The notes under the pieces are model-generated. The model saw nothing but the letters and a program-made list of their open reading frames with translations, had not been told where the DNA came from and did no database searches. Positions 1-8,078 of a stretch of DNA of 47,110 bases are shown here, piece after piece. The DNA lies in assembly GCA_016210055.1 (NCBI GenBank), contig JACQUZ010000173.1:1-47110 (forward strand), read 5' to 3'. The position numbers were made by a program, and so were the translations under genes. Source of the stretch: Deltaproteobacteria bacterium (GTDB lineage: Bacteria; Myxococcota_A; Polyangia; Haliangiales; SHYZ01). Position 1 is the first letter of the stretch; each line of letters starts with the position of its first letter.

Positions 1-271
1 AGCTCGAGCTGGGCAGGCATGCTTGGGCGAGATCTGCGTCGGGGAGTTGTCATTTCTTGATTGGGGCAACTCTAGCAGGGCACTCTGACATCCGGGACAT
101 CCGGCGGCCGAGGGATGGCCATGACCGTGGAGGCGTTCGCCGTTGCGTGGTCGGAAGCCGAGCGGCAAGCCGCCCTGGCTCGGGTGTCGGGCGAGGCGCG
201 CACCACGGGCAAGGCCGAGCTGATGCTTACGGGCGACGGGGGTACCGTGCGGACCGGCCGGCTCACGCCCT

Positions 272-769
272 GTGTCCGCGGCGACGAGGCGCACGGCAAA
301 GAGCCCCAAGCGCGGCCTGCCCCGACGCAAGCGGGTCACCGAGAAACGGGAGGTCATCACCCTAGGCGTGCGCGTGCCCGGCACGATGACCGCGACTGCG
401 CTCGACCTGATGGTCCCCATCCTGTCGCCACCCGGGGAGCGCAAGCGACGAATGCTGGCGCTGGCCGCCCGTGCGCGACTGGGGGACAACACGCAGGTGC
501 TCGGCCTCCGCGACCTCGGCTCGGAGCTGCCGCAGGCGTTCGGGGAGGCGTTCACCGCGTATAACGCCTTCTACTCGGCCGACTGGCAACATCAGCGCAA
601 GTACGTCAAGGAGGCAGCCGCCGTGCTCACGAGCCTGGATGCCGGGCAGTGGGAACGATCGATGCGAGATGCGATCTGGAGTATCCGCTGCACAAGCCCC
701 GTCTTTCCCGCCCGGCCAGGACGAGCATCGCGACGCTACCGATCGCGGTTAGGATGGTGCGACGCGTGA
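272..769 (+). CDS. hypothetical protein, possibly from a decayed mobile element
   Basis: GTG-started open frame of 165 codons that I do not recognise. Its first third is very basic (many Arg/Lys) and the middle reads like a folded alpha-helical protein ending in an aromatic stretch near residues 105-120. The last ~25 residues look like out-of-frame noise, so the true gene may be longer and frameshifted. A second frame starting at 115 also has a plausible N-terminus (MAMTVEAFAVAW) and breaks off near 270 just as this frame starts, which would fit one gene split by an indel. A broken RHH gene follows at 772. No function is assigned. Confidence 0.3.
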   Translation: MSAATRRTAKSPKRGLPRRKRVTEKREVITLGVRVPGTMTATALDLMVPILSPPGERKRRMLALAARARLGDNTQVLGLRDLGSELPQAFGEAFTAYNAFYSADWQHQRKYVKEAAAVLTSLDAGQWERSMRDAIWSIRCTSPVFPARPGRASRRYRSRLGWCDA

Positions 770-771
770 TC

Positions 772-955
772 ATGCCCATGAAGAAGACAAGCGCCGAAAT
801 TCCAGCACCCGACATGCACACGCAGGTGAAGGTCCGGGCGGCTCAGCGAGGAATGACCATCCGCGAGCGGCGTGATCGAGCTACCTCGAGAAGGAGCTCA
901 AAAAAGGCCGAGTCGGCGGTCTTCCGGTGGGCATAAATGCCCCTGGCGGGGCATA
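772..955 (+). pseudogene. broken ribbon-helix-helix (antitoxin or partition-like) gene
   Basis: Starting at ATG 772 the frame reads MPMKKTSAEIPAPDMHTQVK, then a segment ending RGMTIRE, which is the usual beta-strand plus helix 1 of small plasmid-type ribbon-helix-helix proteins. After about 865 the family-like continuation (VIE, then YLEKELKKGRVGGLPVGI) is only recovered by two one-base frame changes, so the gene looks inactivated by two indels. The expected C-terminus runs into a tandem palindromic repeat at 929-968. RHH proteins of this size are usually antitoxins or partition regulators; no toxin partner is visible here. Confidence 0.45.
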
Positions 956-968
956 AATGCCCATGGCG
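929..968. repeat. two tandem 20-bp repeats, each with a perfect palindrome
   Basis: Positions 929-948 and 949-968 are identical except for one base. Each unit begins with GGGCATAAATGCCC, a perfect 6-bp inverted repeat around AA. Two in-phase palindromes about two helical turns apart look like a tandem operator or iteron pair for a small dimeric DNA-binding protein such as the adjacent broken RHH protein. The 956-1182 stretch after it holds no gene that I can see. Confidence 0.6.
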
Positions 969-1182
969 CGTCGCTCCTGGCGGGCTCGACAAGATCGGCA
1001 CGGGCGTCATCCAGAGGTTGCCCGTTTCCCCGGTGCGCAGCGGGCAGGACACCTCGGCTGCTAGGCGACCGAGGTCGACCGTCAGCCTTCCACGATGATC
1101 CCCGTCAAGTACCCCACTCCCCCTCGCCGCGGCCGTCACTTTTCATTTCCCAATTCGCGATTTATCACGCAAGAATCCCGCC

Positions 1183-2295
1183 ATGCCTGAGCTATTCGTC
1201 TTGCGCGAGCGGCGACCGGGCGAAACACGCGTCGCCGCGACGCCGGAAACCGTCAAGCGTCTCATCAAAGAAGGTATGTCAGTCACCGTGGAGACTGGCG
1301 CTGGTGAGGGGGCATGTCTCTCAGATAAGTCCTACCAGGACGCTGGTGCCAAGCTGGGGAGCGATCCTTCGGGTGCCGACATCGTCGTCACGCTAGGACC
1401 TCCCCCAGAGGATCTCCCCCTCAAGAGCGGCGCCGTCCTGATCGGGTTCATTTCCCCGTACAAGAACCCGCAGCTCGTGCAAAAGCTCGCCCAGAAAAAC
1501 GTGTCGACGCTCGCCATGGAGCTTGTCCCGCGCATCACGCGCGCCCAGGCCATGGACGCGCTGTCGTCACAGGCAAGCATCGCCGGGTACAAGGCGGTGA
1601 TCCTGGCGGCGGCACGCCTGCCCAAGTACTTCCCGCTCCTCATGACCGCTGCCGGGACCATTCAGCCCGCGCGCGTCGTCGTGCTTGGCGCAGGCGTCGC
1701 GGGCTTGCAGGCAATTGCCACCGCCAAGCGGATGGGCGCCGTGGTCGAAGCCTCCGACGTGCGTCCCTCGGTCAAGGAACAGGTGGAGTCCTTGGGGGGC
1801 AAGTTCATCGAGGTCCCCATGGCCGAGAGCGGGGAAGGGAAGGGCGGCTACGCCAAGGAGGTCTCCAAGGAATACTTGGAGAAGCAACGAGCGCTCGTGG
1901 CCGAGCGCATCCGCATGGCCGACGTGGTCATCAGCACGGCCCTCGTTCCTGGCAAGCCCGCTCCGCGCCTCGTCACGGCCGACATGGTCAAGTCCATGCG
2001 CCGTGGATCGGTGATCGTCGATCTCGCCGTGGAGCTAGGCGGGAACTGCGAGCTTTCGGTGTGCGGCGAGGAGGTCGTGCGGGAAGGCGTGCTCATCATT
2101 GGCCATCCCAACCTCCCTGCCACCCTGCCCACCGACGCGAGCACGCTCTTCGCGCGGAACGTCATGCACCTCATCCTGCACATCGCCCCCAAGGGCAACT
2201 TGAAGATAGACCCGCAGGACGAGGTCATGAGCGGCACCCTCCTCACCCACGGCGGCGCCATCGTTCACGAGGCGTTCGCAGACAAGAAAGCTTAG
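1183..2295 (+). CDS. pntAA: NAD(P) transhydrogenase subunit alpha (alpha-1/PntAA type) or related alanine-dehydrogenase-fold enzyme
   Basis: 370-residue protein with the AlaDH/PNT N-terminal domain (about 1-135) followed by the NAD-binding domain. Visible signatures are RRPGETRVAATPETVKRL near the N-terminus and the nucleotide-binding segment VLGAGVAGLQAIATAKRMGA with EASDVRP after it (about 166-195). This is the soluble NAD(H)-binding domain I of proton-translocating transhydrogenase in its split form, lacking the membrane helices of full PntA. It ends at a normal stop and the next gene is Ku, so the membrane subunits (PntAB, PntB) are not adjacent. It could be part of a dispersed transhydrogenase or a stand-alone dehydrogenase. 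Confidence 0.85.
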   Translation: MPELFVLRERRPGETRVAATPETVKRLIKEGMSVTVETGAGEGACLSDKSYQDAGAKLGSDPSGADIVVTLGPPPEDLPLKSGAVLIGFISPYKNPQLVQKLAQKNVSTLAMELVPRITRAQAMDALSSQASIAGYKAVILAAARLPKYFPLLMTAAGTIQPARVVVLGAGVAGLQAIATAKRMGAVVEASDVRPSVKEQVESLGGKFIEVPMAESGEGKGGYAKEVSKEYLEKQRALVAERIRMADVVISTALVPGKPAPRLVTADMVKSMRRGSVIVDLAVELGGNCELSVCGEEVVREGVLIIGHPNLPATLPTDASTLFARNVMHLILHIAPKGNLKIDPQDEVMSGTLLTHGGAIVHEAFADKKA

Positions 2296-2342
2296 CCGCT
2301 ATCAGCCCTGGGCATCCAACGTGCAGGCTTGTAAGAGCCTAG

Positions 2343-3197
2343 ATGCCCAGGTCTATCTGGACCGGTTTCATCAGCTTCGGGCTGGTGTCTGTCCCGGTGC
2401 GACTCTATGGCGCACGGAGCCCGAGGGAGCTTCGTTTCCACCTCCTCCACGATGCCGACGGCGCTCGCATCGAGCAGAAGCGCGTGTGCTCGGCTGACGG
2501 CCAAGAGGTCGCTTATGACCATGTCGTGAAGGGGTACCCGATCGCGCGGAACCGCTTCATCGTGGTCAAGCCGGAGGAGCTCGCGGCTTTCGATCCAGAA
2601 GCGAGCCGCTCCATCGACATCCAGGAGTTCGTGGGCCGCGAGGAGATCTCGCCCATCTACTACGAGAACACGTACTACCTCCTGCCTGACCGCGGTGCGG
2701 GCAAGGCGTACGCCCTGCTCGCGGCGGCCATGAAGAAGCTCGGCAAGGTCGCCGTGGCACGCGTGGTCTTGCGGACCAAGCAGCACCTGTGCGTGGTGTG
2801 GCCGAGCGATCACTTGCTCGCCCTGTCGACCATGCTCTACCGCGACGAGATCGTTCGTACCGAGGAGCTTCCCCAGGTGCCCGAGCTCGATGCACAGCCT
2901 CGCGAGCGTGAGGCGGAGATGGCCGAGCAGCTCGTGAGCGCCCTGGCGGGCAAGTTCGAGCCCGAGAAGTTCCGGGACGAGTATCGCGACAGGGTCTTGG
3001 AGCTCATCGATCGCAAGGCCCGAGGCGAGGAGATCGTGGTAGCCCCGCGACCAGTGGAACGGCCGGTCATGAACCTTTTGGACGCCCTCGCGGCCAGCCT
3101 GGCAGCGGCCAAGGAGAAGCGCGTGCTCCCCGAGTCCGCGGCACCAAGAGCGGCGACCGCGGTGCGGCGAAAATCGCGGACCAGGAAGAGCGCGTGA
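2343..3197 (+). CDS. ku: non-homologous end joining protein Ku
   Basis: 284-residue bacterial Ku. It opens with the diagnostic MPRSIWTGFISFGLVSVPV, carries the core features (HDADGARIEQKRVCS, then KGYPI, then YYENTYYLLPD near 100) and the RTKQHLCVVWP segment near 145. The C-terminal 40 residues are basic (KSRTRKSA), as in many bacterial Ku proteins, and would help DNA binding. Ku forms a ring-shaped homodimer on DNA ends and recruits the ligase LigD. No LigD gene lies in this window, so the partner must be elsewhere. It sits 47 bp after the transhydrogenase gene on the same strand and could be co-transcribed. Confidence 0.95.
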   Translation: MPRSIWTGFISFGLVSVPVRLYGARSPRELRFHLLHDADGARIEQKRVCSADGQEVAYDHVVKGYPIARNRFIVVKPEELAAFDPEASRSIDIQEFVGREEISPIYYENTYYLLPDRGAGKAYALLAAAMKKLGKVAVARVVLRTKQHLCVVWPSDHLLALSTMLYRDEIVRTEELPQVPELDAQPREREAEMAEQLVSALAGKFEPEKFRDEYRDRVLELIDRKARGEEIVVAPRPVERPVMNLLDALAASLAAAKEKRVLPESAAPRAATAVRRKSRTRKSA

Positions 3198-3212
3198 GCC
3201 CAAGGGCGGTGA

Positions 3213-5120
3213 TCACTGCACGGCCCCGCGCTGAGCGGGGGGACCCGTGGCGGAGAGATACGCGCCAAAGATGTCGTCTTCATCCAGGAACCCAACGATT
3301 TGCCCAAGGTCGTCGGTCGCGGGGAGTTGGTGCAGGTCGTTCTCCAGCATGAGCTTGGCCGCTGCGCGCAGATCGGTTCCAGGGCGGACCGTGATCGGCG
3401 GTTGCATGATGTCCGCCGCGACGGTGAACGGCTCCACCTCTCGATGGGTGGCGAGGAAGCGCAGGGCCTCTGGAGAGATCAGCCCTTTGAGCTTCCCCGC
3501 CGCGTCGACCACCGGGAATACCTCTTGCTCCGCGTCGTCTGGAATCCGGGAGAGGATGTCTTTCGTCGGGGTAGCCGGGGAGAAGGAGACAATGGGCCGC
3601 TTCGTCGCGAGGATGTCGCCCACGCGGACATCCGCCAGAACATCGCCCGAAGATGCATCCCGGTGCGCGGGCGAATGCCTCATGCTGGGAACCTGCGCGT
3701 GGTAGAGCGACCGCTTGCGCAGCGCCACGAAGGCAATCCCCTCGGCGAGCATGAGCGGAACGAGGAGATCGTAGTTCCCCGCCAGCTCGCAGACCATGAT
3801 CAGGGAGCTCACCGGCGCATGGGCGATGCCTCCATAGAACGTTCCCATTCCGACGAGCGCGAAGGCACCGGGCTGGATGGTCAGGTCACCGGAGAGTAGC
3901 TGAGCAGCGCGACCAAACGCCCCACCGAGAAGCGCCCCCATGACGAGCGACGGGGCAAAATCCCCTGCGCTCCCTCCAGTGCCAATCGTTAGAGATGAGG
4001 CAAGGACCTTGGCGATGCAAAGAATGAGCAGAAGCTCCACGCCAGTCCAGCCGCTCGGGATGAAGGCACCACCCGTGATCGCTGCCTCGGCGGCGCCGTA
4101 GCCGCCCCCAAGGATCCCGAGGCCGCGTTCCGCCATCCCGACCTTGCCACCGACGAACGTGATCATGAGCAGCGCCAGAACGCCCAGGCAAAGTCCTCCG
4201 GCGGCTGGGGCAATCCAGAAAGGAACTCGGAACCTGGACGTGAGGCCTTGCACTGCCCTGAGCGCCTTGAGGAACACCGTGGACAGGAACGCCACGAAGA
4301 TCGCGAGCAATCCGTAAAGCGGCAAGTGGGCTAGGTGCAGTGGATAGCGTTCCCCCCGTGCAAAGAGGGTGGACTCCCCGAAAATGGCGATCACCACGGA
4401 ATAGGAGATCACGCTCGCCAAGATGGCCGGGATCAGGGCCTCGGACTCGAAGTCGTCCCGGTAGAGGACCTCGATGGCCAGGAGCGCCGCGCCCAGCGGG
4501 GTGCGGAAGACCGCCGAAATCCCGGCCGCGACGCCGGCTACGAGGAGAACCCGCCGCTCGCGCGTGCTGAGCTTGAGGACCCGGGCGACCAGCGAGCCAA
4601 GGGCACCTCCGATCTGCATCGTTGGGCCCTCTCGTCCACCGGAGCCCCCGGTTCCGAGGGTGAACATCGAGGCCAGGGCCTTGACCCATATGACCCTGCC
4701 CCGAATGACGCCTCCTTGGTGGTGGAACGCGTCGATCATCGCGTCCCCGCCGCCGCCGCGGGTCTCGGGCGCCAGTCTCATGAACAGCCCACCTACGAGG
4801 GCGCCAGCCGCTGGCAGGAGGACGAGCAGCCATGGACGGAAGACGTTCTCGCCCGCCCGGTGGCCGATCTGCTCGCCCGAGGCGCGCAGGGGCACGTACC
4901 CGGCGAGCCCCTCGAGGAGGAATTGCTGCACGTACTCCAGTCCGGCGAAGAACCCGGCGCCAATGAGCCCGGCCAAGGCGCCGACGAGGTGGGCGTGAAG
5001 GAGGGTTCGACCGAGGATCTGCATGTCGAGCGGCGCGCCGCGGGGCATGAGGAACGCCAAGAGGCCCCGCTCGCGAGGTGGCCCGTCCACGATCTTGCCC
5101 GAACCGGTGGGACTCCGCAT
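3213..5120 (-). CDS. ClC-family chloride channel/transporter with two C-terminal CBS domains
   Basis: 635-residue polytopic membrane protein. The ClC selectivity signature GSGGREGPTMQIGG sits near residues 155-170 and keeps the gating glutamate. The first ClC signature (usually GSGIP) is replaced by GGGGD. Hydrophobic segments follow to about residue 470, then a soluble pair of CBS domains (about 495-620) that probably bind adenine nucleotides. The start ATG lies 1 bp after the stop of the MscS gene, so the two are almost certainly one transcript. The product moves chloride, alone or in exchange with protons; which of the two cannot be decided here. Together with MscS this suggests an osmotic or ion-homeostasis operon. 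Confidence 0.92.
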   Translation of the reverse strand: MRSPTGSGKIVDGPPRERGLLAFLMPRGAPLDMQILGRTLLHAHLVGALAGLIGAGFFAGLEYVQQFLLEGLAGYVPLRASGEQIGHRAGENVFRPWLLVLLPAAGALVGGLFMRLAPETRGGGGDAMIDAFHHQGGVIRGRVIWVKALASMFTLGTGGSGGREGPTMQIGGALGSLVARVLKLSTRERRVLLVAGVAAGISAVFRTPLGAALLAIEVLYRDDFESEALIPAILASVISYSVVIAIFGESTLFARGERYPLHLAHLPLYGLLAIFVAFLSTVFLKALRAVQGLTSRFRVPFWIAPAAGGLCLGVLALLMITFVGGKVGMAERGLGILGGGYGAAEAAITGGAFIPSGWTGVELLLILCIAKVLASSLTIGTGGSAGDFAPSLVMGALLGGAFGRAAQLLSGDLTIQPGAFALVGMGTFYGGIAHAPVSSLIMVCELAGNYDLLVPLMLAEGIAFVALRKRSLYHAQVPSMRHSPAHRDASSGDVLADVRVGDILATKRPIVSFSPATPTKDILSRIPDDAEQEVFPVVDAAGKLKGLISPEALRFLATHREVEPFTVAADIMQPPITVRPGTDLRAAAKLMLENDLHQLPATDDLGQIVGFLDEDDIFGAYLSATGPPAQRGAVQ

Positions 5121-5121
5121 G

Positions 5122-6708
5122 TCAGCGCTTCCCGTCCCCCGAGACGAGGTGCACCGTTCTCGTCGGGAACGCGATCTGCGTCCCTGCCTCCTCCACGACG
5201 TTCATGAAGGACAGGAGGATTTCCTGGCGGATTCTTCGGAACTCACTCCAATCCGAGGTCATGAACCACGCCATGACTTCGATGTTGAGCGATGACTCAC
5301 CAAGCTCCTTGAAGCGCACGACGACGTCTTCGGCGAAGATTTTCGGATGCTCTTTGAGCACCCGCTCGAGGCCCTCCAATACCTGGCGCATCTTTTCGGC
5401 CGTTGTTCCGTACACGAGCCCGACCATCGTGGCGAGGCGGATGCGATCCCGGGCGGCGTAGGATTCGATCCGCATCTCAGCGAGCTTGCCGTTGGGGACC
5501 GAGATGAGCGTGCGATCGAGCGTGCGGATCTTGGTCGAGCGCAGGCCGATGGCCTCGACGGTCCCGTGGAAATCCTCGATCTTCACGAAGTCGCCCTGTC
5601 GGAACGGCTGGTCGACGCCGAGGGAGAAGGCCCCGAACAAGTTCTCGACGGTCTTCTGCGCCGCGAGCGCGAACGCGATTCCACCAATGCCTAGGCCTGC
5701 GAGCAGGCTCGCCACGGGATAACCGAGCTCGGAGAAGATGGCGATCGCCGCCATGCCCCAGACCAAGACCTTGGTGATCTTGGCCCCCAGGGGAACGAGC
5801 GAGCGGGCTTCTGGCCTTTGCGTGGCCCAGGGCGAGACGGCCACCGCCTCGCGCATGACGTCGACCGCCCGCAGCAAGGCCCAGAAGAACACCAGGACGA
5901 AGCCCGCGTGCAGGACCTTGTGCAGGAACGCTTCCGCTGGCTTGTACAGCCCCAGGAACGGGAGCAGGAAGTACAGGGCCATGAGGGTCCATCCCAACAT
6001 GATGGGGCCCTTGGTGCGCGAAAGGACCAAGTCGTCCCAGCGGGTCTCCGTGCGCGCCGCCAACCGCGAGAGCACGCGCCTGGTGATCCAGCCGAAAAGC
6101 CAGCCGGCGACCATCGCCAGTGCCAAGAGAGCTGGCAGGGCGAGCCACTGCCACCAGAGCAGGTCCCTGGGCCCCGGGCGAAGGAGCGGCTCGGGCAAGT
6201 GGTCCAAGATCCACCGGTTTTCTAGCTGCTCGTACCAGCCGTTGATCTTCTCGACGGAGCGTCGTGAAAAGATCCAGCGTCCGCCTTGGGCATTGCGACG
6301 CACGAGACGCACGGAGTCTGCCTGGCCGGTGGAGGTGGGGATGCGCGCGATTTCCTCGGAAAAGGGGGGAAGGCCGTCGTCCCGGTCGCCTTGCGACATG
6401 GGCGAGACCTTCTCCAGATCGAGCCAGACGTGGCGATCCAGCACGGCCTTCAGGCGCCGGGCGAGGACCTGGGCCTCGTTCACCATGGGGTCGGGCACGT
6501 CGAGGAACTCCGCTGCCTCGGCGTAGCGCCCCGTCGCGCACAGCTCCACGTACCGCGCCAGGGAGGCGCGGGGCGAGTCAGGCGAGACGATCTCCTCGGT
6601 CGATGGAGCGGGAGCCGCTCCGCCCGCACCCGCGTCCGCGGACTGCGCCAAGGCAACCGCCGGCAGGGCGAGCAAAAGCCATGCAACTAGCACTGAGAGG
6701 CGTCTCAT
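5122..6708 (-). CDS. MscS-family mechanosensitive ion channel
   Basis: 528 residues. A signal peptide (MRRLSVLVAWLLLALPAVALA) leads into a soluble periplasmic-type region of about 150 residues and then about four membrane helices between residues 185 and 350. The MscS pore/beta core follows: GIGGIAFALAAQKTVENLFG near 340-360 and GDFVKIEDFHGTVEAIGLRS after it, with a cytoplasmic alpha/beta tail. MscS channels open under membrane tension and release solutes during hypo-osmotic shock. The gene starts 2 bp after the YkgJ-type gene and ends 1 bp before the ClC gene, giving a compact three-gene operon. Confidence 0.92.
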   Translation of the reverse strand: MRRLSVLVAWLLLALPAVALAQSADAGAGGAAPAPSTEEIVSPDSPRASLARYVELCATGRYAEAAEFLDVPDPMVNEAQVLARRLKAVLDRHVWLDLEKVSPMSQGDRDDGLPPFSEEIARIPTSTGQADSVRLVRRNAQGGRWIFSRRSVEKINGWYEQLENRWILDHLPEPLLRPGPRDLLWWQWLALPALLALAMVAGWLFGWITRRVLSRLAARTETRWDDLVLSRTKGPIMLGWTLMALYFLLPFLGLYKPAEAFLHKVLHAGFVLVFFWALLRAVDVMREAVAVSPWATQRPEARSLVPLGAKITKVLVWGMAAIAIFSELGYPVASLLAGLGIGGIAFALAAQKTVENLFGAFSLGVDQPFRQGDFVKIEDFHGTVEAIGLRSTKIRTLDRTLISVPNGKLAEMRIESYAARDRIRLATMVGLVYGTTAEKMRQVLEGLERVLKEHPKIFAEDVVVRFKELGESSLNIEVMAWFMTSDWSEFRRIRQEILLSFMNVVEEAGTQIAFPTRTVHLVSGDGKR

Positions 6709-6710
6709 CC

Positions 6711-7979
6711 CTACCTAGCTTGCAGCAAGATGGCCGCGAATGGGAGCCTCTGCGTCTCGATGTTCGCCGCCTCCTTCCAGAAGTCAAAAAGGGACGCGGC
6801 GTGGCTGAACTCGCGCTCCACGAGCTCGATCGAGGACAAGACGGCTCGCTCGCCTACGGGCACGCCTCGAATGGAGGCCCGACTCACCGCAAAAAAGCGG
6901 ATGAGGGCAAAGAGCGTGATGATCGCGTGGTACGCGGGCACGACGCCGTGGGTGAACAACATGTTGTGGTAGAAGAGGCGGTTGCCGACGTACGTGATGA
7001 GGATCCGCCGAAGCTCCTTCTGCACGGGAAGGTAGAAGGCCTCGAGGTCGGTCTGGAAGAGCCCGGTGCTCTCGTCGAGCGAGCCATGACCGAGTCGGTA
7101 GCGAGTCAAGAGCTGCTCGAACCAGGGGAGCGATCCTGGCATCACGCCTCCGAGGCCCAGCCGGCGGTGGAGGAGCACGGAGAGGATTCGCACCTGGATG
7201 GTCAGGCTGGTCGGAAGCTCGCGAGCGCGCTGGACGAGCTTGCGCCCGCCGTCGTCAAGGTGCGGCTCGACGCTTTTCGTCACCTCGGTGGCCGAGCGGA
7301 GCCCGTTCCCGTGCACTAGCTCGTCGAGCCAGAGTCGCCCCATGAGAACGCTCTCCTCTGCAGATTGGGCCTCCAAGCGGAACAGGGAAAGCCAGCCATT
7401 GAGGAGATCATCCACGGCCGTGGTGAGAATCCCGCCCTGCCTTTGGCTACCCCAGGGCACGACCGCGCTCGGAGGCACGTCCACCATCTGGAGCGACGCC
7501 GCGCCCGCGAGGCCGTCTGCTGGGTACGTCCGGGGCATGATGTCGCCGGCCGTCTTTTGCAAGGCGAGGATCATTCCCTTGCACGCGAACGACGGGCCTA
7601 GAAAGACCCCCCACGGGGTGTTGACCGTCGTGGATGGAAAGGCGCGGCAAATCACTGGCTTGGCCTCTGGCCCGAACTGCCGGTGCAGGTAACAGAGTTG
7701 GTCATCCTCCAGGAACACGCAGTGCCCGTCCGCCATCTTGAGCGTCGCATGGTGCCGCTCCGAAGGCGTGGCATGGAGCGTCATGCACTGGTCCCGATCG
7801 TACCCCTTGGGGTTTTCGGGGCCGGGTACGAGGAGGGTGCCAAGACGTTCCCAGGCGGCGCGATCGACCGGGATGTTCCAGTGGTAGCAGCAGCGTCCGC
7901 AAGCCGTGCACTGGAACACGGCGCGAGCAGGCGTGGCGCGAAGAGGGGAGCCTGGGGGCTTGGGTGGGGCGGGAGCCAT
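6711..7979 (-). CDS. YkgJ-type cysteine-cluster protein
   Basis: 422 residues from the ATG at 7979; an upstream in-frame extension to 8342 is open but overlaps the divergent flagellin gene and looks non-coding. Near the N-terminus FQCTACGRCCYHWNIPVD is the first part of the YkgJ/CxxCxxCC metal-binding cluster, with further Cys at MTLHATP, LCYLH and VICRAFPST (about 75-125), fitting a zinc- or iron-chelating domain (PF03692). The C-terminal 280 residues are mostly helical and not recognised. First gene of a probable operon with mscS and clc. Substrate and role of such proteins are mostly unknown. Confidence 0.75.
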   Translation of the reverse strand: MAPAPPKPPGSPLRATPARAVFQCTACGRCCYHWNIPVDRAAWERLGTLLVPGPENPKGYDRDQCMTLHATPSERHHATLKMADGHCVFLEDDQLCYLHRQFGPEAKPVICRAFPSTTVNTPWGVFLGPSFACKGMILALQKTAGDIMPRTYPADGLAGAASLQMVDVPPSAVVPWGSQRQGGILTTAVDDLLNGWLSLFRLEAQSAEESVLMGRLWLDELVHGNGLRSATEVTKSVEPHLDDGGRKLVQRARELPTSLTIQVRILSVLLHRRLGLGGVMPGSLPWFEQLLTRYRLGHGSLDESTGLFQTDLEAFYLPVQKELRRILITYVGNRLFYHNMLFTHGVVPAYHAIITLFALIRFFAVSRASIRGVPVGERAVLSSIELVEREFSHAASLFDFWKEAANIETQRLPFAAILLQAR

Positions 7980-8078
7980 GTCATTTCCATCATATCGCTG
8001 TTCTCTGCGTCGCGCGGCCTCAAGCCATGTCAACCGCGGCCGAATCAAGGGGTGGATGCTCCGGAGTGGAGAAGCGGC

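Noticed and set aside
4335..5207. 290-codon plus-strand open frame opposite the ClC gene
   Set aside because: Shadow of the ClC gene: antisense, Gly/Glu/Arg-rich, with no recognisable domain.
8020..8046. Sigma-28 promoter in front of the flagellin gene
   Set aside because: GCCGAATC resembles the -10 box, but the -35 region is poor, so I mention it only in the flagellin entry.
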